Below are positions 44,801 to 52,000 of a stretch of 64,000 nt of DNA, one piece after another (positions within the stretch are counted from its first letter, which is position 1; every line of letters starts with the position of its first letter). Both the position numbers and the translations under genes were made by a program. Source of the stretch: an uncultured Clostridia bacterium (GTDB lineage: Bacteria; Bacillota; Clostridia; Christensenellales; UBA1242); assembly GCA_934747385.1 (NCBI GenBank), contig CAKVGK010000001.1:310001-374000 (forward strand), given 5' to 3'. Under the pieces are notes generated by a model. The model ran no database searches. It was not told the origin of the DNA and was given only the letters and a program-made list of their open reading frames with translations.

Positions 44801-45990
44801 CTGAACAAATAATGTGTGAAATCTGCTTCCGCATAATCATAACACAAAGGTTGAATGTTTGACTCTTCAAAATATCTGCCATCCTTTGTTTTGCGATAAC
44901 TGCCTGGAGCAGCAATGTTGTTAGCGTCAAGAGTTGGAGTTGGCTGCATGATGTGATTTGAATAAACTTTTGTTAACTGCTCCACTGTCAATGGTTTTAA
45001 TTGTACAAAATTTTCGCCCACCTTTAAAAACATTTCTTGCCCAACATAAGAAAGATAACCGCCATCTTCCGCAGTTGGCTCGGTTGCGAATGTTGTTTTG
45101 TCAATCGCTGGAGTTTCACCGTTTGCACTGGTGAACAAATCATTAATGCTAACAAAATGAGTTTGTCCGTAACTATCAGTCACATAAATAAACTCGCCCT
45201 GCCTTTCTGCGTCCAATTCAAACCTTTTGGTGTGAGTTTTTCTGGTTGTGCCGTCGTCAGTAAATTCACGAACATTCAAATGGTCTTCAACTGGTGTGAA
45301 TTCTTTCCTTCCCAACGCTTTGTGCAAAAGGCTGCTGCCGTTCTGTGCAGAATAAGTTGTTTGATATTCTTCTTGGTCGATTATGGCGTTTTGCTCAAAC
45401 TTGCCTTTATCCATTTCCTCAACCTCACGGCTGCCAACATAAAGATTAACACCTTCCAAAGCAGAGCCGTTTTGAATAGCGTTCAAAAGTTCTGGGTCGT
45501 GAATGTCTGCAAGACTGGTGGCAACTCCGTCACGGAAAACAAAAATTTCGCTTGCATTGAATACTCTATATTCCTTGTCCCCTTTAAGGCGAACAAAAAC
45601 TTTTGTTTTTTCTAAATAGTCATTTGAACTGGCGGTTTTCAAACCCAAAGTTTGTTTCAAACCATAACTTTGCCTTGCTTTGCCATCTGTTAATTCGGTT
45701 GCAACAGTGTTGGCAGAAATCATCAAATCAGTTTCAATTGAATTGATTTTGCTGCCGTCACTCAAACGAAGATTTTTGGCATTTGAAACCATTTTGTTAA
45801 AACTTTCAGTTGGTCTTGCAACTTCATTGTTAACAAAAATCCTGCGATTATATTCATCACGAAAGTCGGTTAAAGGCACAGTGCGCCTTTCTCCCGATTG
45901 CAAATTAACAGCAACAAAAATACTTTCAAAAGGCTTGCTGCCCAAATCGTTAGTGTTCACAGTTAGTTCATTCGTTAAAATAACCGCCAT
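41845..45990 (-). CDS. Very large hypothetical protein with central membrane hairpin and coiled coils
   Basis: 1381 residues from the ATG at 45990 (SD AAAGAGGGT); a frame extension to 46029 lacks an SD. Not recognised. About residues 1-500 are beta-rich and appear modular: four or more stretches repeat a 'F.sv...G....vp...f.......v.ng' pattern. Examples are 'SIFVAVNLQSGERRTVPLTD', 'FIYVTDSYGQTHFVSIND' and 'LFSFVNATGEHTVVVPKTE'. A hydrophobic hairpin lies near 585-630 ('PLGFLTTLGLPILPIVAAAS'). The remaining 750 residues are highly charged and helical, with long predicted coiled coils and Lys/Glu/Gln-rich runs. There is no signal peptide, so I expect a membrane-associated cytoplasmic, structural-type protein. 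Monocistronic, between two T-box-controlled synthetase loci. Confidence 0.8.
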   Translation of the reverse strand: MAVILTNELTVNTNDLGSKPFESIFVAVNLQSGERRTVPLTDFRDEYNRRIFVNNEVARPTESFNKMVSNAKNLRLSDGSKINSIETDLMISANTVATELTDGKARQSYGLKQTLGLKTASSNDYLEKTKVFVRLKGDKEYRVFNASEIFVFRDGVATSLADIHDPELLNAIQNGSALEGVNLYVGSREVEEMDKGKFEQNAIIDQEEYQTTYSAQNGSSLLHKALGRKEFTPVEDHLNVREFTDDGTTRKTHTKRFELDAERQGEFIYVTDSYGQTHFVSINDLFTSANGETPAIDKTTFATEPTAEDGGYLSYVGQEMFLKVGENFVQLKPLTVEQLTKVYSNHIMQPTPTLDANNIAAPGSYRKTKDGRYFEESNIQPLCYDYAEADFTHYLFSFVNATGEHTVVVPKTEFKNRNQLRIKVGNGFYDLSLNSHPRTLKRVNKPISQCAVVQTSKNSSSVYNNAQVLKPRNSDEIIENEQTSKIKEEFLEKYRKGEYNVETVYNSQGELVELSNAQERYKMTDYAETIDSASENAFYNNFIPANLSVIDGKFKGAVTYDRKRANKTYIKNAKALALGSLQLMVTPLGFLTTLGLPILPIVAAASVASIPFAMVTNAIRSATSRRKISKSIDNPLYHNRIKQQEQFYENLNTFAKQTELQWEKGQKFAKKQYGKQAYYSLNKNEVETMLENFNILEEKIMLSFDKEKFTGVLHVVDGKADINGQNAYLAKKYEKLLAEKNKKIKKLSRQVRFARGNVKIALQDELDKLTIERDVMLSDYTLTHEDLKPNTKVREQCLEMLNLSRGYLLAKYRDYPMLGDNEQAFIKNLNVDYNLGLIHYKHRIYNSVAQLGAEHPEIKEFADKMLQSGKANKKQGHFDINNKKLKLAQAEEVKKEENLIEKRTDELEQEKVDEVEKANNNSLIERLAQKLAQAKGQPLEDGDKMVEKISKILHKTNLTAEDEKYIVDSLKTFEADTKTAIDGLEQFKTEAHELNEAEIAEQAEVENFIQMVDLLCDNVESCNSKLSKIKAMFDGTLTLEQANKLEKHAESLQALMIENQKQVEEAIDEIVGKIYVVKALNHDEHQVEKLENCLAKLKLSLKNVQTTNKEKTEWKKRFIAEQKAIIFKAENLVSQLNTSDQSVQTGNDEYAKLKGELDANIIYGTKTSIDKNIKNLTSVASEMSKNVASINSRIDALTTMQDNLKDSDDEQIAQLREMAQTKIDAFTKKKAFVQATQIKAQELVENFKNLKTYASVLDVNKDIEKLLSQTAAKTKLTTAEADIKYLANVIGNVKAAEKLNTLLQSTSIDFEQPAQARIEEIKQNMPEYLAKLKNFVRANYNVFNDCQNQEVKEKYYNKIADYANIDHQVVFTMPENAIEFE

Positions 45991-46099
45991 AATACCCTCT
46001 TTTTTTGATTGTAACACAAAAATATGCAAAAATCAATAAATTGCAAAAACAAACCCAAATTTAAACAATATGGATTTAAGAATTAATTTGAGTTTTTGC

Positions 46100-46128
46100 T
46101 TGACGAAATGATTTTTTTGTTTTATCAT
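46100..46128 (+). promoter_or_regulatory. SigA promoter of the PIN-pheST T-box transcript
   Basis: TTGACG (46100-46105), 17-bp spacer, TATCAT (46123-46128). Transcription should begin near 46135. Confidence 0.6.
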
Positions 46129-46135
46129 TTAATTA

Positions 46136-46565
46136 TTGGAAATGCGTTTGCGTTACCAAATCTTAATAAAAACTATGACGGTGTGTTAAGTAACATTTTT
46201 GTTCCATTTTAGAGAGGTCACCCCTGGGCTGAAAGGTGGCTATGTTAAGCAAAAAGGTGAAGTTCAGCACTTGAGTTGCTTTCCGGTAAAGGCTGAAAAG
46301 TTGTTAAGGAGAGCCAGACAAAACTGTGAAAATGATATGAGGTCACGATTTGCACGACGCTTTGTTAATCATCTAGCTAGCAAAAAGAGCATTCATTCAG
46401 GGACCCCGGCAAGGCTTAATGTAATGGACTTGTTGGGGAGAGGAACAATTGCTCGCTAGGCTTAGATTGCGAAGTTTACAAGCAAGCTAGCAAAAAGAGC
46501 AATTGTGACGAAGTTAGGTGGTACCACGAAACATTCTCGTCCTTAACAATTGGGCGAGTTTTTTT
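46136..46565 (+). promoter_or_regulatory. T-box riboswitch, phenylalanine class, long leader
   Basis: The T-box AGGTGGTACCACG lies at 46516-46528; its TGGT can pair with the ACCA end of tRNA-Phe. A terminator hairpin CTCGTCC / GGGCGAG with seven T follows at 46536-46565. A Stem I-like part begins with GAGAGGTCACCCC then GGGCTGAAAGGTGG (46211-46239). A Phe codon TTC at 46263-46265 follows it and is a candidate specifier. The leader is about 430 nt, long for this class. It holds a 17-bp direct repeat (AGCTAGCAAAAAGAGCA, 46375-46391 and 46485-46501) in the linker before the T-box. Confidence 0.85.
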
Positions 46566-46583
46566 ATTAAAAGGAGAAATATT

Positions 46584-47108
46584 TTGAAAACTTATATTGC
46601 GGACACAAATATTATTATAGGAATTGTAAATGCGTTGAAACCAAATCAAGGTCAAATGCAAAACAAGAACATTATGGCATTGGCAAAGTTGGTTGAACAG
46701 CGAAAAATTAGGCTTATGATAACCCCTGCTGTTTACAACGAACTCAAAGCTGGCGAGGCAAAGGACGGCGGTGCAGCAATGGACTTTGTTCAAAATTATT
46801 GCTACTATCACTACCTTAACGACAACGAGGAAAGAACAGCCAACCAATTGACAATTGGCTACATGACTGGTGAAAATTCTGCAATCGCACAGCGCTCTGG
46901 TAAAAAAACAAATTATATTGACGCAAGAGTTTTGGCAGAAGCCACAATAACTTACAACACAGGCAAATTAAGAATTGCCAAGTTTATAACCAGAAATGTT
47001 AAGGATTTTGACAATTTAAGCCAAATTGAATATATAGACAAAGCGTTTAATTTAAAATCCATTCCAATCAATTCAAATCAAACAAACAATGTTGAAAAGG
47101 GATTATAA
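46584..47108 (+). CDS. PIN-domain ribonuclease-like protein, first gene of T-box pheST operon
   Basis: 174 residues from TTG 46584 with AAGGAG upstream; the open frame further upstream lies inside the T-box terminator. The PIN fold's acidic residues are visible: the first Asp in 'YIADTNIIIG', Glu in 'PAVYNELKAGEA', Asp in 'TNYIDARVLAEA', and 'FITRNVKDFDNL' with the last Asp. This fits VapC-like metal-dependent RNases, many of which cut tRNA or rRNA, but it is longer than most VapC toxins (about 130) and has no adjacent antitoxin. It sits between the T-box and pheS, ten bases from pheS, so it is expressed when tRNA-Phe is uncharged. I infer an RNA-processing or stress role linked to Phe-tRNA status. 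Confidence 0.8.
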   Translation: MKTYIADTNIIIGIVNALKPNQGQMQNKNIMALAKLVEQRKIRLMITPAVYNELKAGEAKDGGAAMDFVQNYCYYHYLNDNEERTANQLTIGYMTGENSAIAQRSGKKTNYIDARVLAEATITYNTGKLRIAKFITRNVKDFDNLSQIEYIDKAFNLKSIPINSNQTNNVEKGL

Positions 47109-47118
47109 GGAGAGAAAT

Positions 47119-48141
47119 ATGCAAAACAAAATACAAGAAATTTTGAGTTATGTTAAAGAAAAAATTGAAGAAATTAAAACCAGCGTAAAATGCCAAGCAT
47201 TGCGTGTTGAAGTTTTGGGCAAATCTGGCAAATTGACCGAACTTTTCCGCTTTATGAAGGACGTGCCAAAAGAACAAAAGCAAGAAATGGGTCAACTTTT
47301 GAACAGTGCTAAAAACGAGGCAGAAAAATTGATTGACGCAAAAGAAACACTGCTTGCAGACGCAGAACTTAACGAAAAACTCATGAATGAAAAAATTGAC
47401 GTAACACTTGACACCGCCACAGATGAAATTGGCGCGCTTCACCCAGTTACGCTTGACTTTATTCGCATGGGCGAAATTTTAACAGGTATGGGTTTCAGCC
47501 AAATTGATGGGCCAGAAATTGAATTGGACAAATACAACTTTGAATTGGTGAATGTGCCAAAAGACCACCCTAGTCGTGACATGCAAGACAGCCTTTATAT
47601 CACCCCAGAAATTTTAATGCGCACTCAAACCAGCAACACTCAACCAAGAGCAATGGAAAAAATTAAACCACCATTTAAAGTGTTCAGTTTTGGACGCGTG
47701 TTCCGTAAGGACGAAATAGACGCAACACACACCCCAGCTTTCCACCAGCTTGAAGGCATTTATATTGATAAAAAAGTGTCACTTTCAGACTTAAAACATG
47801 ACTTGAGCCTCATTTTGAAGAAATATCTTGGCGAAGCCACAAAAACAAAATTTAGGGCAAGTTTCTTCCCATTTACTGAACCTAGCGTTGAAGTTGACGC
47901 AGAATGCAATGTGTGCAAAGGCAAAGGTTGCCCAGCATGCAAAGGTGCAGGTCAATATGAAATTTTGGGTGCAGGCATGATTCATCCTCACGTTTTGGAA
48001 ATGAACGGCATTGACCCTAACGTTTATAGTGGCTACGCGTTTGGTTTTGGTTTTGACCGCTTCCCAAAAATGCGTTACAAAATCCCTAATGCAAAAGTTA
48101 TGTTCGAAAACGACATAAGGTTTATAGAGCAATTCAAGTAA
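47119..48141 (+). CDS. pheS: Phenylalanyl-tRNA synthetase alpha subunit
   Basis: 340 residues from the ATG at 47119, which follows AAGGAG; an in-frame ATG at 47089 lies inside the PIN gene. The N-terminal coiled-coil arm that contacts tRNA covers about 1-90. The catalytic class II core has 'HPVTLDFIRMGEILTGMGF', motif 2 'FSFGRVFRKDEIDATHTPAF' and motif 3 'GFGFDRFPKMRY'. A Cys-rich insertion 'ECNVCKGKGCPACKGAG' may bind zinc or be a loop variant. It forms an alpha2beta2 enzyme with PheT, encoded 19 bp downstream. Under the phenylalanine T-box. Confidence 0.97.
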   Translation: MQNKIQEILSYVKEKIEEIKTSVKCQALRVEVLGKSGKLTELFRFMKDVPKEQKQEMGQLLNSAKNEAEKLIDAKETLLADAELNEKLMNEKIDVTLDTATDEIGALHPVTLDFIRMGEILTGMGFSQIDGPEIELDKYNFELVNVPKDHPSRDMQDSLYITPEILMRTQTSNTQPRAMEKIKPPFKVFSFGRVFRKDEIDATHTPAFHQLEGIYIDKKVSLSDLKHDLSLILKKYLGEATKTKFRASFFPFTEPSVEVDAECNVCKGKGCPACKGAGQYEILGAGMIHPHVLEMNGIDPNVYSGYAFGFGFDRFPKMRYKIPNAKVMFENDIRFIEQFK

Positions 48142-48160
48142 GTAGGCAAAGGAGAAGAAA

Positions 48161-50536
48161 ATGAAAGTATTATTATCATGGATTAATGATTATGTTAACA
48201 CCAGTAATATTGAATTAAAAACTCTTGTTAAGGGTTTGACAGACGCTGGTTTTGAAGTTGAAGAAGTTATTGACAAATCCAAAGGGCTTGACCATGTGGT
48301 TGTTGCAAACATAACTGAAATAAACCGCCACCCTAATGCGGACAAATTGGTTATTTGCCAATGCACATATGGTTTTGGCAAAACTCAAATTGTAACACAC
48401 GCCACAAACATGAACGTTGGTGACAATGTGGTTTTGGCTCTTGATGGCGCAAATTTGCCAAACGGTGCATGCATCAAAAATGGTGAACTCCGTGGCGTTC
48501 CAAGCAATGGCATGTTCTGCGCAGGCGAAGAATTGTGTATTGACGACAGCATTTACCCAGGCGCAAGTGTTGACGGCTTGCTTATTTTGGCACCGGACTG
48601 CGTGCCTGGCACACCGATTGCAGAAGTTCTTGGTTTAAACGAGGTTGTTTTGGACGTGAATGTTTTGCCAAACCGCGCAGATTGCAACTCCATTTACGCA
48701 ATTGCAAAAGAGATTGGCGCAATTTTTAATTTGCCAGTTAAACCTCTTGATTTAACTTACACTGCAACCGGCAGCAAAAAAGTTGACGTTAAAGTTGAAG
48801 CAACAGATTTGTGCCCAAGATACGAAAGTGTTGTTGTTGAAAATGTTAAAAATGGTGCCAGCCCAGCCTGGATGCAAAAGCGTCTGACCCTGCTTGACCA
48901 CACCCCGCACTCACTTTATGTGGACATAACAAACTATGTTTTGTTGGAAGTTGGTCAACCTATGCACGCATTTGATTTAAGCAAAATTAAAGGTAACCAA
49001 ATTATTGTCCGACGTGCGCACAACGGGGAAAAACTTTTAACTTTAGACGAAAAAGAGAACGAACTCAACCCAGAAAACCTTGTTATTGCCAACGCGGAAG
49101 AGCCTATGGTTATTGCAGGCATTATGGGCGGAATGGAGTCTGGCACATATGAAACAACTCAAAGCGTTATGCTTGAAAGTGCAAACTTCCATTTTGCAAA
49201 CATTCGTAGGTCAGCGCACGCACTTGGCATGTTGAGCGACAGTTGCATTCGTTACAGCAAAGGCGTCAACATAGAAAACACCGAAGTTGGCTTAAAACGT
49301 GCGCTTAATTTGATAACCAAACTTAACGCCGGCACAATTTCCAACCAAATTATTGATGTTCACACCACTCTGCCCGCTCAACGCACAGTTGAAAGCAGCG
49401 TGTGCCGCATCAATGAACGCCTTGGGCTTGAAATTCCAGCAGAGGAAATGGTGCGTATTTTAAACAAATTGGACATTAAAACCACTGTCAATGGCGACAG
49501 GCTTGTGTCAATAATTCCTTGCGAACGCACTGACATTGAGCGCGAGTGCGACATTTGCGAAGAGGTTGGCAGAATTTATGGCTTGGACAAAATCAGCATT
49601 GAAAGCAACACTGCAACAGATTTTCACACTGTTGGTGAATTGACAGTGGAACAAAAAAATATTAACAAACTTAAAGTTAACAGTGCCTTATTTGGCTTTG
49701 ATGAAACCCTCACTTGGCAGTTTGGCAGTCCAAAAACAATTCAAAACGCAGGGTTAAATTTGGCTGAACATATTGTTATTGCTAACCCAATTGGGCAAGA
49801 TTATAGTGTTGTGCGCCGCAGCCTTATTCCTGGCATGCTTAACACAATCAGTTTCAACTTAAAGCAAGGCAACAAAGACCTTAAATTGTTTGAATTGGCT
49901 CGTGTGTTTATTGCAAAACAACTGCCTTTAACCGAACTCCCTGACGAACACAACAATTTGTGCTTGAGCATGACCGGGAATTACGATTTTTACAACCTTA
50001 AAGGTCGCCTTAACAAAATTATGGCAAGCATTGGCGTAACTCTTGAATATCGCCAAGCACAAAACACAATGTTCCACCCTGGCATTTGTGCAGACATTTA
50101 TTTGTACAACCGCAAAATTGGTGAGATTGGTGAAATTCACCCAAGCATTTTGAAAAATTTTGACATTAACCAAAAAGTTTTGATGGCAGAAATCAACTTA
50201 AGCAATGTAATTTGCCGTTTGAACGACCGCCACACAGGCAACGCGCCAGACAAATTGCCATATATCACTCGTGACCTTGCCATTGTTGTTGACCGCGATA
50301 CTCCAGCCAGCGAAATAATTAAAGTTGCCTTAAAGGCAGACAAACAGAATATTGTTAACGCAAAAGTGTTTGACGTATACGTTTCCGACAGTGTTGGCGA
50401 GCATAAAAAGAGTGTTGCATTCACTTTGTCAATTCGTCAGGGTGAAAAGCCATTGGCGGAAAACGAAATTTCACCTATCGTAGAAAAAGTTTTGCAAGCA
50501 GAAATTTCCACATTGAATGCAACTTTGCGAGCATAA
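48161..50536 (+). CDS. pheT: Phenylalanyl-tRNA synthetase beta subunit
   Basis: 791 residues, normal length, SD AAAGGAG. Domains in order: N-terminal EMAP/OB tRNA-binding domain ('VVVANITEINRHPNADKLVI', about 45-155), B3/B4 editing domain ('CPRYESVVVENVKNG'), B5 domain ('RIDIERECDICEEVGRIYG'-like segment around 455-475), the catalytic-like core, and a C-terminal ferredoxin-fold anticodon-binding domain ('LPYITRDLAIVVDRDTPA' to the end). It works with PheS in the same operon. A complex intergenic region with repeats follows. Confidence 0.97.
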   Translation: MKVLLSWINDYVNTSNIELKTLVKGLTDAGFEVEEVIDKSKGLDHVVVANITEINRHPNADKLVICQCTYGFGKTQIVTHATNMNVGDNVVLALDGANLPNGACIKNGELRGVPSNGMFCAGEELCIDDSIYPGASVDGLLILAPDCVPGTPIAEVLGLNEVVLDVNVLPNRADCNSIYAIAKEIGAIFNLPVKPLDLTYTATGSKKVDVKVEATDLCPRYESVVVENVKNGASPAWMQKRLTLLDHTPHSLYVDITNYVLLEVGQPMHAFDLSKIKGNQIIVRRAHNGEKLLTLDEKENELNPENLVIANAEEPMVIAGIMGGMESGTYETTQSVMLESANFHFANIRRSAHALGMLSDSCIRYSKGVNIENTEVGLKRALNLITKLNAGTISNQIIDVHTTLPAQRTVESSVCRINERLGLEIPAEEMVRILNKLDIKTTVNGDRLVSIIPCERTDIERECDICEEVGRIYGLDKISIESNTATDFHTVGELTVEQKNINKLKVNSALFGFDETLTWQFGSPKTIQNAGLNLAEHIVIANPIGQDYSVVRRSLIPGMLNTISFNLKQGNKDLKLFELARVFIAKQLPLTELPDEHNNLCLSMTGNYDFYNLKGRLNKIMASIGVTLEYRQAQNTMFHPGICADIYLYNRKIGEIGEIHPSILKNFDINQKVLMAEINLSNVICRLNDRHTGNAPDKLPYITRDLAIVVDRDTPASEIIKVALKADKQNIVNAKVFDVYVSDSVGEHKKSVAFTLSIRQGEKPLAENEISPIVEKVLQAEISTLNATLRA

Positions 50537-50544
50537 TCGTCGCA

Positions 50545-50586
50545 ACACGCCATTAAGTTAGTTCGCTAGCTAAACCAACGCGAACA
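50545..50586. repeat. 42-bp direct repeat, copy 1
   Basis: Identical over 42 bp to 50686-50727. It contains an internal inverted repeat, GTTCGC and GCGAAC, around a 13-base loop with TAGCTA at its start. It begins eight bases after the pheT stop. Confidence 0.8.
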
Positions 50587-50612
50587 TAAACCTATAGGCG
50601 GTTGCTCCTCTT

Positions 50613-50647
50613 CCCCAACAAATCCACTAGTTTTGGCTTTGTTGGGG
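50613..50647. other. Perfect 10-bp stem hairpin between the repeats
   Basis: CCCCAACAAA (50613-50622) and TTTGTTGGGG (50638-50647) with a 15-base loop. It is strong enough to end or protect the pheST transcript but lacks the T run of an intrinsic terminator. Confidence 0.5.
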
Positions 50648-50685
50648 GCCCATTGTAAAAACCTCTTACGTTTTGTTACACAACT

Positions 50686-50727
50686 ACACGCCATTAAGTT
50701 AGTTCGCTAGCTAAACCAACGCGAACA
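50686..50727. repeat. 42-bp direct repeat, copy 2
   Basis: Exact copy of 50545-50586, starting 141 bp after it. Eleven bases later lies a perfect DnaA-box sequence TTATCCACA (50738-50746), isolated, so possibly chance. Confidence 0.8.
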
Positions 50728-50746
50728 AGAAAATAAGTTATCCACA

Positions 50747-50775
50747 AAAAATACACCAAGAAGGTGTATTTTTTT
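50747..50775. terminator. Bidirectional terminator pheT / gerC
   Basis: Hairpin AAAAATACACC-AAGAA-GGTGTATTTTT with T runs. It overlaps the stop codon of the minus-strand germination gene and ends both converging transcripts. Confidence 0.8.
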
Positions 50776-52000
50776 AATATTCGCTTTCAATTGTCACATT
50801 CATTTGAAAATCTATGCCTTGAAGATAGTTTTCCTTGCCCACTTGATTTAAATATTCCTTAAATTGTTTGTTTTTAAAGCAGTTGAAGTTTTGATAAATT
50901 TTTAAAATGTCCAAATTGTTGGTTTTACAAAAGTTTACAGCATTGCTCAAATTGTTTTCCACTTTTTCCTTTATTTTTGAAAGCAATGTAGCAGTGTAAA
51001 ACTCTTTGTTGCGACGCATAAACGAAGATTTTTGCTTGTTTTGCACAATTTCTTCAATGTACATTGTAAGCGTTAAATCCAATTTATAAATTGGTTTGTC
51101 ATTTTCAAAACTGACTTTAATTTTTGGCTTAGTTTTTGTTATGTTCATAACCACGGTGGCGTCGTCGTAAATTTTGTCCGTCACGTTGTTTATAATAAGC
51201 AAACCTTTATATTCTTTATTAACAAACAAATTCATATTTTGCCCAGACTCAAAGTTCAGTTCAGTTTGTTTTTTGCCAAACTTGAATATTCCCATTGTTC
51301 CGTCGTTTAAAAGATAAAGTTTTTCATTTTGCTCTGTTTGGGCTGTTCCCTCACTTTCGCCCTGTGCGTTTGCCTGAACCTGAATGGCGTTGTCGACTTG
51401 CTGTTTTTTAACTGTTATTTTTGGCAAAACACCAATGCCTATGTCGCTGAAATAGCCGCGATAAAAGTTGTCTATGTTGCTGCCTTCTGACAGAATGTAT
51501 TGTTTGTCAAAATTTATGACTTGTTCAATTTTAAGTTGCTTTTGAGTGTACAAGTTTTTCATGGCGTCGCTAAAGTCTTGAATGTCGCCACCAAAATTTA
51601 TCAGCATTGCGTTGCGGCTGACCTTTTTTAACCTAACCATAAAATCAAGTGCACTAATAATCCCAAGTGAGCAAAGATTATCTCCAAAAGCCATAACTTC
51701 GCACTGCGAAAATCCCATTTCTTTGCCTATTGACAGGGAAATATTGTCCATGGCATCGCCCAAAGTTTCACCAACTGCGTTATAAAAATTATAAGTTGGT
51801 TTTTTACCCTCACCAGGCGCCAGCACGCTTGCACTCAGTGCAAATTGGTCGTCTTTAAAATCCACCGACATTAAAGTTACAATTGCCTCAGTTTGGCTCA
51901 TGGCTAGTTTGCTAAATTCTGGAATAGTTACAATAAGCAACAATACAAACAACCAAACAACCAATTTTCTTGGGCTAAATATTGTTTTAACTTTTTGCAT
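50774..52000 (-). CDS. gerAC: Spore germination protein, Ger(x)C family, without lipobox
   Basis: 408 residues, third gene of the germinant-receptor operon; it overlaps gerAB by 14 bp. Position, length and 'SIGKEMGFSQCEVMAFGDNL' / 'NVTDKIYDDATVVMNITKTK' segments, with the C-terminal domain ending 'DFQMNVTIESEY', fit the GerAC C-subunit. GerAC proteins are normally lipoproteins. Here the N-terminal hydrophobic helix (about 13-25, 'LVVWLFVLLLIVTIP') is followed by 'EFSKLAMSQTEAIVTLM' with no Cys, so lipid anchoring seems lost and the helix itself would anchor the protein. The usual Trp-Asp-rich motif after the lipid site is also missing. It probably still works in the receptor complex of the spore inner membrane. 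Confidence 0.8.
   Translation of the reverse strand: MQKVKTIFSPRKLVVWLFVLLLIVTIPEFSKLAMSQTEAIVTLMSVDFKDDQFALSASVLAPGEGKKPTYNFYNAVGETLGDAMDNISLSIGKEMGFSQCEVMAFGDNLCSLGIISALDFMVRLKKVSRNAMLINFGGDIQDFSDAMKNLYTQKQLKIEQVINFDKQYILSEGSNIDNFYRGYFSDIGIGVLPKITVKKQQVDNAIQVQANAQGESEGTAQTEQNEKLYLLNDGTMGIFKFGKKQTELNFESGQNMNLFVNKEYKGLLIINNVTDKIYDDATVVMNITKTKPKIKVSFENDKPIYKLDLTLTMYIEEIVQNKQKSSFMRRNKEFYTATLLSKIKEKVENNLSNAVNFCKTNNLDILKIYQNFNCFKNKQFKEYLNQVGKENYLQGIDFQMNVTIESEY

Noticed and set aside
46584..47108. Classical VapBC toxin-antitoxin pair
   Set aside because: No antitoxin frame of AbrB, RHH or Phd type is found on either side; the gene sits between a T-box terminator and pheS.
50738..50746. Functional DnaA box after pheT
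   Set aside because: A single perfect TTATCCACA with no second box nearby; expected by chance at this AT content.
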